Positions 7,781 through 13,726 are shown, counted from the first letter of the stretch. The stretch: 13,800 nt of DNA from an uncultured Zoogloea sp. (GCA_937967645.1 CALBTT010000120.1:1-13800), one strand, 5' to 3'. The notes: a model not told the origin generated them from the sequence alone. A program made the numbers and translations.

Positions 7781-7809
7781 TTGACGAGGCCCGGTTGGAT
7801 AGGTATTAT
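7781..7809 (+). promoter_or_regulatory. Sigma-70 promoter of the tRNA cluster
   Basis: TTGACG (7781-7786) and TATTAT (7804-7809) are separated by exactly 17 bases. The region between the -10 and the tRNA (CGCGCCTC) is GC-rich, as in stable-RNA promoters under stringent control. Transcription would start near 7816, just before the tRNA-Pro 5' end. The rest of 7644-7780 is the leader side of the minus-strand kinase, in which I see no convincing promoter. Confidence 0.8.
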
Positions 7810-7819
7810 TCGCGCCTCT

Positions 7820-7896
7820 CGGGGTGTAGCGCAGTCCGGTAGCGCGCTTGCTTTGGGAGCAAGATGTCGGGGGTTCGAATCCCTCCACCCCGACCA
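7820..7896 (+). tRNA. tRNA-Pro (anticodon TGG)
   Basis: A complete cloverleaf of 77 bases. The acceptor stem CGGGGTG (7820-7826) pairs with CACCCCG (7886-7892). The D stem is GCGC/GCGC and the anticodon stem CTTGC/GCAAG encloses loop TTTGGGA with anticodon TGG. The T arm is GGGGG-TTCGAAT-CCCTC, the discriminator is A73, and CCA is encoded (7894-7896). It is the first gene of a Pro-Arg-His cluster. Confidence 0.97.
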
Positions 7897-7923
7897 AAGC
7901 TTTACCCCGGTGCCCGCGGCAAT

Positions 7924-7997
7924 CTGCCCGTAGCTCAACTGGATAGAGCACCGGCCTTCTAAGCCGGGGGTTACAGGTTCGATTCCTGTCGGGCAGG
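7924..7997 (+). tRNA. tRNA-Arg (anticodon TCT)
   Basis: The acceptor CTGCCCG (7924-7930) pairs with CGGGCAG (7990-7996), with discriminator G at 7997. The D stem is GCTC/GAGC. The anticodon stem CCGGC/GCCGG (7951-7955, 7963-7967) encloses CTTCTAA with anticodon TCT at 7958-7960. The T arm is ACAGG-TTCGATT-CCTGT. The next three bases are CTC, so the 3' CCA is not encoded and must be added by the nucleotidyltransferase, unlike in its two neighbours. It lies 27 bases after tRNA-Pro with no promoter or terminator seen between them. Confidence 0.96.
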
Positions 7998-8008
7998 CTC
8001 TAAAAATG

Positions 8009-8017
8009 TGGTATAAT
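8009..8017 (+). promoter_or_regulatory. Extended -10 promoter before tRNA-His
   Basis: TG-G-TATAAT (8009-8017) is a perfect -10 hexamer with the extended TGn motif, in an AT-rich gap between tRNA-Arg and tRNA-His. No good -35 lies at 16-18 bases, because that position falls inside the tRNA-Arg acceptor. It would start RNA near 8024, about 35 bases before tRNA-His, and could add to read-through from the upstream promoter. Confidence 0.6.
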
Positions 8018-8057
8018 TTAGTTTATGGGTTGGCGACGCAAGTCGATGACCTTCAGT

Positions 8058-8134
8058 GGCGGCATTAGCTCAGTTGGTAGAGCACTGGATTGTGATTCCA
8101 GTGGTCACCGGTTCGAACCCGGTATGTCGCCCCA
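8058..8134 (+). tRNA. tRNA-His (anticodon GTG)
   Basis: The acceptor GCGGCAT (8059-8065) pairs with ATGTCGC (8124-8130), including one G-T pair. The extra G at 8058 can serve as G-1, pairing with discriminator C at 8131, the identity hallmark of tRNA-His. The anticodon stem CTGGA/TCCAG encloses TTGTGAT with anticodon GTG. The T arm is ACCGG-TTCGAAC-CCGGT, and CCA is encoded at 8132-8134. Confidence 0.97.
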
Positions 8135-8141
8135 AGATATG

Positions 8142-8175
8142 GAAAGCCCCGAGAAGTCGGGGCTTTCTGCTTTTC
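8142..8175 (+). terminator. Intrinsic terminator of the tRNA cluster
   Basis: An 11-base-pair perfect stem (GAAAGCCCCGA at 8142-8152, complement at 8157-8167) with a GAAG tetraloop is followed by TGCTTTTC. It sits 7 bases past the tRNA-His CCA. It is also the nearest strong hairpin downstream of flgT on the opposite strand (stop at 8250), but there it lacks a long T tract. Confidence 0.85.
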
Positions 8176-8249
8176 AGCCTCCCGCGCCCGCACTGGGTCC
8201 GGGGGGCTGAACGTTTTTCGGGGTTGCGCCGCCTGCCGGATCGGCGGGC

Positions 8250-9416
8250 TCAGTGCCCGTGCAGCTCGTCGCCGACCTCGAGCTGCAGGCCGGATGCTGG
8301 TGTCTGCAGGCGGGCGATGGCGAAGCGGGGATACACGGTGGTGACCACCACCTCGCCGACAGGGCGTTTCTCGAGGCCGAGAATCTCGCCGCCCGGGGTG
8401 ACCACCGGCTGGCGGTCGGGGCGGAAGGCGGAGAGCAGGTCGCCCGGGGCCAGGCCCTGCTCGGCGCCGGCATCTATATGGATGCTGTCCTTCCCGCTGC
8501 GGATCACCCGCGCCGAGAAGGGCAGGCAGCTGGTGGTGGCTTCGGCCCAGCGGGCCATGTCGTCGAGCACCGCGGCGTAAGCCTGGCCGAAGTCGGTGGC
8601 GTAGTGCGCGCTGCTGCCGAAGATCACCGTGCCGGGGATCTTCACGCGGCCTTGCGCCACACGGCGGAAGCGCTGGCGCGCCACGCAGACGCCGCTGGAG
8701 GCATCCAGGATCAGGGCCTCGAGATCCACCTCGCGGGATTTTTCATCTGCCGACAGGGCGAGGGAGCGGAAGCGTCCCGCGAGCACGTACTGCGCCCGGT
8801 GGCGCCGGGCCGCATCGCGGATCACGCTCCAGCCCTGGAAATCCGCGGCCACGCCATCGACGACGCGCTCCGGCACGGCCGGGAGCACCATCAGATCACC
8901 CTGATGATCCACCATGATGGCCGCCCCATCCGGAAAGCGTCGGGCGGCCTCGGCGGCAGTGAGCTGGGCGTAGCCCGTCATCTCGCGCATGGCCAGCTGC
9001 TCCGGGCGCTGCAGTGGAAAGCCGGCCAGCAGCAGCCGGCGCGTGTGGCCCTCCCGGCAGACCGGGCCGGCGTGCCCGGAGCTGGTGCCCAGCTCGGCGC
9101 TCAGACGAACCCGATAGACGCCGTCCTGCTCCGATTCGGCAAGGATGCGATGACGTTCCACCCGCACCCCCGAGCGGATCACCACCTGATCGAAAGCCGC
9201 CTGCTGGTTGCGGGCCCCGCTGCGCGCATCCACCGTCAACGAAGCCTGACGGGCTGCATCGGCCAGGGCGCTGCGGATGGCCTCCTCGCGGGCCGCGGCG
9301 ATTCCGCCCGACTGCACGCTGGCGACGCCTTCGGCAATCACGGTTTCGGCCTGCCCGCAGGTCGCACCCAGGGCCAGGGCCGCGGCCATCAGGCCGCAGC
9401 GGAGTCGGCGGCGCAT
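8250..9416 (-). CDS. flgT: Flagellar assembly protein FlgT (H-ring component)
   Basis: The 388-residue product has a cleavable signal peptide (about 1-23, ending GQA). The lengths and order fit FlgT: an N-terminal domain (about 24-110; the helix AAAREEAIRSALADAARQAS and the strand YRVRLSAEL), a middle domain (about 115-290; RRLLLAGFPL, RRHRAQYVLAGRF, LEALILDASSG) and a C-terminal SH3-like domain (about 300-386; GAEQGLAPGDLL, VGEVVVTTVYPRFAIARL). In Vibrio, FlgT is periplasmic and builds the H-ring around the LP ring, helping stator assembly. Family assignment is by pattern recognition. The ATG lies 4 bases after the flgP stop (TGAGCCCATG) without its own Shine-Dalgarno sequence, so translation is probably coupled. 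Other flagellar genes are not in the window. Confidence 0.8.
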   Translation of the reverse strand: MRRRLRCGLMAAALALGATCGQAETVIAEGVASVQSGGIAAAREEAIRSALADAARQASLTVDARSGARNQQAAFDQVVIRSGVRVERHRILAESEQDGVYRVRLSAELGTSSGHAGPVCREGHTRRLLLAGFPLQRPEQLAMREMTGYAQLTAAEAARRFPDGAAIMVDHQGDLMVLPAVPERVVDGVAADFQGWSVIRDAARRHRAQYVLAGRFRSLALSADEKSREVDLEALILDASSGVCVARQRFRRVAQGRVKIPGTVIFGSSAHYATDFGQAYAAVLDDMARWAEATTSCLPFSARVIRSGKDSIHIDAGAEQGLAPGDLLSAFRPDRQPVVTPGGEILGLEKRPVGEVVVTTVYPRFAIARLQTPASGLQLEVGDELHGH

Positions 9417-9420
9417 GGGC

Positions 9421-9960
9421 TCAGTACGCGGAATAGTAATAGGCGCTGGGCTGCACGCAGCCGGACATCCCGCAGGGGGTCTCGACCGGCACCGGGGCGG
9501 CCGCGCACACCGGGGGGTGGCCCGACAGGCAATTGAAGAAGGCCGGCGTCAGGTCCAGCTCCACGGTGGCTTCGAAGTTGCCATCCGCTACTGCGGTCAT
9601 GTTGACCAGGCGGGCGCCGCGGATGAAGGCGTCAACGTAGGTGCGTACGTTGTCGTTCTGCGTGGCAAAGGCCGATACCGAAGTGCTGCCCGACACCCGG
9701 AAGCCATACACCTGCTCGGCCAGGGTCCGGTAGGCGTCCACCCGGGCGGCGCGCATGGCCAGGAGCTTTTGCTGCCCCGAGGTGTATTGCGAGTTGATGC
9801 CGCCCACGGCGCCGTAGCCGACTGCCGTGATTTTCTGTGACGAGAACACGGCAGGGCGCAGGTCACGCACGGGGCTGCAGCAAGGGTTATAGACTGTGGT
9901 GCAGCCCGCAAGCAGAAGGGGGAGGCCCAGGCCGAGCAATGCAAGTTGTGCTTTGGTCAT
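9421..9960 (-). CDS. flgP: LPP20/FlgP-family outer-membrane lipoprotein
   Basis: The 179-residue product starts with a lipoprotein signal peptide and the lipobox LLAGC (acylated Cys20). The core AMRAARVDAYRTLAEQVYG (68-86) with the following strands VSGSTSVSAF and FEATVELDL is the LPP20/FlgP pattern. FlgP forms outer-membrane-associated rings around the flagellar basal body in Vibrio and Campylobacter. The link is strengthened by flgT 4 bases downstream and a sigma-28-like promoter upstream. A C-terminal extension (about 144-179) adds Cys144, Cys152, Cys163 and Cys168 and a YYYSAY end, which I do not know from FlgP. No Shine-Dalgarno sequence is visible: the leader is A-rich. FlgO, the usual third partner, is not adjacent. 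Confidence 0.78.
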   Translation of the reverse strand: MTKAQLALLGLGLPLLLAGCTTVYNPCCSPVRDLRPAVFSSQKITAVGYGAVGGINSQYTSGQQKLLAMRAARVDAYRTLAEQVYGFRVSGSTSVSAFATQNDNVRTYVDAFIRGARLVNMTAVADGNFEATVELDLTPAFFNCLSGHPPVCAAAPVPVETPCGMSGCVQPSAYYYSAY

Positions 9961-9994
9961 TTTGATGTTTGTGTTGTTTTTAATGATTTTATTA

Positions 9995-10021
9995 TTTTCG
10001 GCGTTTTGGTGGGCGGCTTGA
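9995..10021 (-). promoter_or_regulatory. Sigma-28 (FliA)-like promoter of flgP-flgT
   Basis: On the minus strand TCAAGCCG (10021-10014), an 11-base spacer and GCCGAAAA (10002-9995) resemble the sigma-28 consensus TAAAGTTT-N11-GCCGATAA. The -10 element matches 7 of 8 and the TAAAG core 4 of 5, with exact spacing. The predicted RNA starts near 9988, giving a leader of about 28 bases that is A-rich and has no Shine-Dalgarno sequence. The flagellar nature of the downstream genes fits. Confidence 0.6.
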
Positions 10022-10051
10022 GTGTCCGGCTGCGCGTTGACGGCCGGCTGG

Positions 10052-10067
10052 CGTGAAATCCGTCACG
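10052..10067. promoter_or_regulatory. CRP/Vfr-like palindromic operator
   Basis: CGTGA-AATCCG-TCACG is a perfect 5+6+5 inverted repeat. It matches the CRP-family consensus TGTGA-N6-TCACA at 8 of 10 positions, with all inner GTGA/TCAC bases conserved. It lies in the shared upstream region, about 46 bases before the sigma-28-like -10/-35 module of flgP (site centre to edge of the -35) and about 64 bases before the ATG of the divergent DUF4124 gene. It could control either gene or both. Confidence 0.45.
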
Positions 10068-10130
10068 GACCTAATCTGCAAAGGCCGGCGGAATACGTCG
10101 TGAAGGGGATGAGGAAGGATGGGCGAGGCC

Positions 10131-10637
10131 ATGAAACACACACATGTACCGTTGCCGTTGCGCGCCTGGCTGGCGGGCTTGCTGCTGGTGGGCCTGAGTC
10201 TGGGTGGCAGCGGCCCCGCCATGGCGGTCTACAAGTGCGTGGGGGCGGATGGCAAGGTGACCTACACGGACTCACCCTGTGTCGGGGCGAGCCAGATCAG
10301 CCGGGTCGAGACTCCGCCGCCCCTGACTGCGCGGGAGCAGGCCGCGGCCGATGAGCGTTCGGCGCGGCTGATCAACCAGGCCCGGGTGCTGGAATATCGG
10401 CAGACCCTCGAGGCCGCCGACCGGCAGCGTCGTTACGAAGCGGAGCGGCAGGCCGAACGCCAGGCCGAGATGCATGCCCAGCGCCAGGCCGAACTGGAGC
10501 TGGAGCGGGACAGGCTGGTGGTGGTGCGGCCGGTGCCCATCGTGCCGCGGCGGCCGCCGGTGCCGGTGCAGCCCAGGCCGCCGCGTCCGGAGGTGCCGGA
10601 GCGGCAGGTGCAGATGCGGGGTTACCCCTTCCGCTGA
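10131..10637 (+). CDS. Secreted DUF4124-domain protein with charged helix and proline-rich tail
   Basis: From ATG 10131 the product has 168 residues. A signal peptide (about 1-32, cleavage after AMA) leads into the short DUF4124 motif VYKCVGADGKVTYTDSPC (33-50), whose two cysteines could form a disulfide in the periplasm. A long charged helix follows (about 65-128) with RQAE-type repeats at 106-121, then a proline/arginine-rich tail (132-160). DUF4124 function is unknown; these small envelope proteins are common in beta- and gammaproteobacteria. An in-frame ATG at 10119 is possible, but its AGGAAGG abuts the codon. The later ATG has GAGG 2 bases upstream and that AGGAAGG 12 bases upstream, and it gives a more typical signal peptide. 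The 3' end overlaps the convergent neighbour by 16 bases. Confidence 0.82.
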   Translation: MKHTHVPLPLRAWLAGLLLVGLSLGGSGPAMAVYKCVGADGKVTYTDSPCVGASQISRVETPPPLTAREQAAADERSARLINQARVLEYRQTLEAADRQRRYEAERQAERQAEMHAQRQAELELERDRLVVVRPVPIVPRRPPVPVQPRPPRPEVPERQVQMRGYPFR

Positions 10638-11272
10638 GGCTTGCGCGGAGGGGGCGTCCTGCTGGCACGGTCTTCCCGGCCGAGCACCACCACGCGGATG
10701 GGCTGCTCCGTCTGGCAGGCGGCGTGGGTCAGGGCCTCCATCACCAGCGACACCTCGGTGGGCTGCAGCCGGTCCAGCACGATCAGGGTTGGGCGGCGCG
10801 GTTGCCAGCGGGCCAGGGCGAGCAGGCGCGGCGCATCCACCGCCGTCAGCCAGCAGTCGTCCCACGGCGTATCCGCCCGGCGGGGGGCAAACCACAGCAG
10901 CGGCCGCAATTGCACACCGATCCGGTAGATCAGGCCGCCCAGGCGGCTGCGTTCATCCAGCTGGTGGTAGCCCGCCAGCCGGTAGGCGAAATGCAGCAGG
11001 GTGTTCTCATGTCGGCCTTCCACGCTGCGCAGGGCCAGCGGCAAGGGTACTCGCGGGTTCTGCCAGGGCAGCAGGGTGGCCCCATGCCCGGCGCCCGTGT
11101 GGGCCCAGGCGGCCAGTTCCAGTTTCATGCGCTCGTCGCCCGGGTTCATGTCGGGGCGGCGGGTCAGCGGCTGCAGGGCGGCGCGGTCGTAGCGCCGGCG
11201 CAGGCGTGGCAGACGGGGGGCCAGGGCGATGCCGGCCACCACCGCCAGTGCCACCCCGGCCGTGCTCAGCAT
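10622..11272 (-). CDS. Uncharacterised membrane-anchored protein
   Basis: I do not recognise this 216-residue product. It has one N-terminal hydrophobic segment (about 4-20) followed by an arginine-rich stretch (RLPRLRRRYDR), suggesting an inner-membrane anchor with the rest in the cytoplasm. A second half has alternating hydrophobic strands, PTLIVLDRL (161-169) and IRVVVLGRED (192-201), which look like core strands of a Rossmann-like or P-loop-like fold, but no Walker A motif is present. The tail is basic and proline-rich. Its ATG overlaps the stop of the upstream methyltransferase (ATGCTGA), so the two are translationally coupled. Coding is supported by the coupling and by the protein-like composition. 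Confidence 0.68.
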   Translation of the reverse strand: MLSTAGVALAVVAGIALAPRLPRLRRRYDRAALQPLTRRPDMNPGDERMKLELAAWAHTGAGHGATLLPWQNPRVPLPLALRSVEGRHENTLLHFAYRLAGYHQLDERSRLGGLIYRIGVQLRPLLWFAPRRADTPWDDCWLTAVDAPRLLALARWQPRRPTLIVLDRLQPTEVSLVMEALTHAACQTEQPIRVVVLGREDRASRTPPPRKPQRKG

Positions 11273-12156
11273 GCGAAGCGGCCTCGTAGCTCAGTCAGGT
11301 TTAGCTCGGCGAGGATCGCCTCGATGCGCTCCATGGCGTTCTTGCGCGGCTGGCCGGTATAGCGGGCCACGATCAGCTCGTTCTTCATGGAGTGCTCCCA
11401 GCCCACCAGCTCGGTTACCGTCACCTGGTAGCCGTGGGCTTCCAGCTGCAGGCAGCGGAGGGCATTGGTCAGCTGGCTGCCGAACTCACGGGTGTGGATC
11501 GGATGGCGCCAGATCTCCGACAGGGGCGTCATGCCGAAGCTGGCATTCTTGTTGTGGCGCATCACCGACGCCACTTCCGCCTGACAGCACGGCACCAGCA
11601 CCACGAAGCGGGCCTGCTTGGCAAAGGCGAACTGGATCGCGTCGTCGGTGGCGGTGTTGCAGGCATGCAGCGCCGTCACCACGTCGATGCGCTCGGGCAA
11701 GGCCTCGGAGCGGGTCGAGGCCTCCACGCTCAGGTCCAGGAAGCGCATCCGCGGAAAGTCCAACCGCTCGGCCAGCTCGCGGGAGCGTTGCACCAGCTCG
11801 GCGCGGGTCTCGATGCCGTAGATGGTGCCGGCCGGCTTGTCCTTCAGGAACAGGTCGTAAAGGATGAAGCCGAGGTAGGACTTGCCTGCACCGTGGTCGG
11901 CCAGGCTCAGGTCACCCGTGCTGGCCAGCACCTCGGCGAGCAGCGGCTCGATGAACTGGTACAGGTGATAGACCTGCTTCAGCTTGCGCCGGCTGTCCTG
12001 GTTCAGCTGGCCGTCACGGGTCAGGATGTGCAGCTCCTTGAGCAGCTCGATTGACTGCCCCGGGCGGATCTCCGGATGCACCGCCGGGCGGGCCCCGGCC
12101 TCCGTCTTGTCCTGAGCCTTGCCCTGCGGCCTGGCGGCGGGCTTACTTTTCGCCAT
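11266..12156 (-). CDS. Class I SAM-dependent methyltransferase (Methyltransf_32/GSTCD-TRM13-like)
   Basis: From ATG 12156 the product has 296 residues. A basic, probably disordered N-terminus (1-30) precedes a helical segment and a Rossmann methyltransferase fold. Motif I is LADHGAGKSYLGF (86-98), the acidic end of strand 2 is YGIETR with Glu116, strand 4 is IDVVTALHACNTATDDAI (158-174), and VLVPCCQAE (187-195) follows. DHGAGK and the PCC motif are typical of the Methyltransf_32 family, related to eukaryotic TRM13/GSTCD proteins. An RNA substrate is therefore possible but unproven. A longer frame reaches 12276, but its first 40 residues overlap the DUF1415 gene and look like low-complexity antiphase translation. 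The chosen start overlaps that gene by 14 bases. Confidence 0.85.
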   Translation of the reverse strand: MAKSKPAARPQGKAQDKTEAGARPAVHPEIRPGQSIELLKELHILTRDGQLNQDSRRKLKQVYHLYQFIEPLLAEVLASTGDLSLADHGAGKSYLGFILYDLFLKDKPAGTIYGIETRAELVQRSRELAERLDFPRMRFLDLSVEASTRSEALPERIDVVTALHACNTATDDAIQFAFAKQARFVVLVPCCQAEVASVMRHNKNASFGMTPLSEIWRHPIHTREFGSQLTNALRCLQLEAHGYQVTVTELVGWEHSMKNELIVARYTGQPRKNAMERIEAILAELNLTELRGRFAC

Positions 12157-12718
12157 GTTCCGCAGCGCCGGGGGTGGAGACGGACAGGCCCAGCGCCTTC
12201 CAGCCGGCGATGCCCAGCTTGCGCAGGGTCTCCATGTTCCGCTCGTAGATGGTCTCGGCCTCGGGGAAGGCTTCAACAGCCTTGTCGATGCTGGCCTCGC
12301 GGATCAGGTGCAGGGTGGGGAAGGGCGAGCGGTTGGTGAAATTGGTGATGTCGTCCGGCTCGGTGCCATCGAACTGGAAGTCCGGGTGGAAGCTGGCGAT
12401 CTGGATCACCCCCTCCAGCTCATGCTCGGTGATCGCCTCGTCGGCAATCTCCAGCACATCGTTGAAGAGCAGGAAATCGGGGAACAGGGTCGGATGCACC
12501 AGCAGCGTGGTGTCGGTCACCTCCGGATCCACCTCGGCCAGATGGTCCAGCTCCCGGTCCAGGTCTTCCAGAAAGCCATCCAGGTGGCGGGCATCGCTGA
12601 CCACGATGCGGACCTGGTCCTTCACGTACACCGCCTTGGCGAAGGGGCACAGGTTGAGGCCGATGACGGCCTTTTCGAGCCACTCACGGGTGGCGGCGAT
12701 GACTTCTTCGTGGTTCAT
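12143..12718 (-). CDS. DUF1415 family protein
   Basis: The 191-residue product shows the recognisable DUF1415 motifs: GLNLCPFAK (20-28), HPTLFPDF (75-82), SFHPDFQF (109-116) and NRSPFPTLHLIRE (129-141). The protein is cytosolic, with no signal or membrane segment, and its function is unknown. The conserved Cys24 and several His residues could bind a metal or act in catalysis, but this is conjecture. It heads a three-gene minus-strand operon whose members overlap (14 bases into the methyltransferase gene, then ATGCTGA into the third gene). It is divergent from ylqF with an 84-base gap. No clear Shine-Dalgarno sequence precedes the ATG. Confidence 0.92.
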   Translation of the reverse strand: MNHEEVIAATREWLEKAVIGLNLCPFAKAVYVKDQVRIVVSDARHLDGFLEDLDRELDHLAEVDPEVTDTTLLVHPTLFPDFLLFNDVLEIADEAITEHELEGVIQIASFHPDFQFDGTEPDDITNFTNRSPFPTLHLIREASIDKAVEAFPEAETIYERNMETLRKLGIAGWKALGLSVSTPGAAEHGEK

Positions 12719-12767
12719 GAGGCGGAGTATCCGGCAGAGTTTCCTTCGAGGGCCGACATTTTGCCCT

Positions 12768-12773
12768 GATAAT
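12768..12773 (+). promoter_or_regulatory. Possible -10 element of ylqF
   Basis: GATAAT (12768-12773) matches the -10 consensus at 5 of 6. The -35 at 17 bases (TTCGAG) is poor. Transcription near 12780 would give a leader of about 22 bases with no Shine-Dalgarno sequence before the ylqF ATG. Confidence 0.35.
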
Positions 12774-12802
12774 GGCAGGCTTTCATTGATTCAACGCACG
12801 CC

Positions 12803-13726
12803 ATGTCCATCCAGTGGTTCCCCGGTCACATGACTTCCGCCCGCAAGAAGGCGTCGGAAAGCATGGAGCGCATCGACGTGGTCATCGAAGTGCTCGACGC
12901 CCGCCTGCCGGAAGCGAGCAGCAACCCCATGATCCGCGAGATCCGCCAGCACCGGCAGCGCCCCTGCCTGAAGGTGCTCAACAAGGCCGACCTGGCCGAT
13001 CCCGACGTCACCGCCCAGTGGCTGGCCTACTTCAACGCCCAGAAGGGTGTGAAGGCGGTGGCCCTGTCGTGCAAGAAGCCGTCCGACGTCGCCAAGATCA
13101 CCGGCTTCTGCAAGCCCCTGGCGCCGCACCGCAACGACCGCATCAAGCCCCTGCGCATGATGATCATGGGCATCCCCAACGTGGGCAAATCCACGCTGAT
13201 GAACGCCCTGCTCAAGAAGCGCGTGTGCAAGGTTGGCGACGAGCCGGCGGTCACCAAGAGCCAGCAGATCCTCGACCTGTCGCCCACCATGACCCTCACC
13301 GACACCCCGGGCATGATGTGGCCGAAGATCGAACATGACTCCGACGGCTACATGCTCGCCGCCAGCCACGCCATCGGCCGCAACGCGGTGATCGACGAAG
13401 CCGTCGCCAACTTCCTCGGCGACGTGCTGCTGGCCCGCTACCCGGCCCTGGTGGCCAAGCGCTACGGCATCCCGGTGGATGGCCTCGACGGCCCGGCTCT
13501 GGTCGAGGCCATCGCCCAGCGTCGTGGTTGCCGGCTCAAGGGCGGCGCCCTCGACCTGGAAAAAGCCTCGCTGATCCTGCTGCAGGACTACCGCGATGGC
13601 GCGCTCGGTCGAGTCAGCCTCGAATCCCCCTCCAGCCGCGCCGCCATGCTCGAAGCCCACGCCGCCGCCAAGGCCGCCAAAGCAGCCGAAGCCGCCGAAC
13701 GAGAAGCCGACGAACCCGAACTGTAG
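12803..13726 (+). CDS. ylqF: Ribosome biogenesis GTPase YlqF/RbgA
   Basis: The 307-residue product is a circularly permuted GTPase, with motifs in the order G4 NKAD (60-63), G5 SCK (89-91), G1 GIPNVGKST (123-131), G2 Thr151 in AVTKSQQ and G3 DTPG (167-170). The N-terminal QWFPGHM carries His9, equivalent to the catalytic histidine of Bacillus subtilis RbgA. That protein acts late in assembly of the large ribosomal subunit. The C-terminal domain (about 185-275) is followed by an Ala/Glu/Lys-rich tail (about 279-307), which makes the protein some 25 residues longer than the Bacillus protein. The stop codon TAG (13724-13726) lies inside a REP element, so the end of the tail may have been shaped by its insertion. 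Confidence 0.94.
   Translation: MSIQWFPGHMTSARKKASESMERIDVVIEVLDARLPEASSNPMIREIRQHRQRPCLKVLNKADLADPDVTAQWLAYFNAQKGVKAVALSCKKPSDVAKITGFCKPLAPHRNDRIKPLRMMIMGIPNVGKSTLMNALLKKRVCKVGDEPAVTKSQQILDLSPTMTLTDTPGMMWPKIEHDSDGYMLAASHAIGRNAVIDEAVANFLGDVLLARYPALVAKRYGIPVDGLDGPALVEAIAQRRGCRLKGGALDLEKASLILLQDYRDGALGRVSLESPSSRAAMLEAHAAAKAAKAAEAAEREADEPEL

Noticed and set aside
7730..7933. Plus-strand frame containing GVAQSGSALALGARCRGFESLHP
   Set aside because: It is a translation of tRNA-Pro itself, a common annotation artefact.
7583..7951. 122-residue minus-strand reading frame containing GVEGFEPPTSCSQ
   Set aside because: This is the well-known spurious translation of the strand opposite a tRNA-Pro gene, continuing into the kinase promoter region and 5' end.
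8056..8580. 174-residue plus-strand frame starting MAALAQLVEHWIVIPVVTGSNPV
   Set aside because: The N-terminal part is translated tRNA-His and the rest is antisense to flgT.
10037..10077. Sigma-70 promoter for the DUF4124 gene (TTGACG with a downstream -10)
   Set aside because: No acceptable -10 hexamer lies 16-18 bases after TTGACG; TAATCT at 10072 has wrong spacing.
12157..12276. 40-residue N-terminal extension of the methyltransferase
   Set aside because: It overlaps the DUF1415 coding region in another frame and reads as Pro/Ser/Arg/Trp-rich noise; ATG 12156 gives a natural start with a 14-base overlap.
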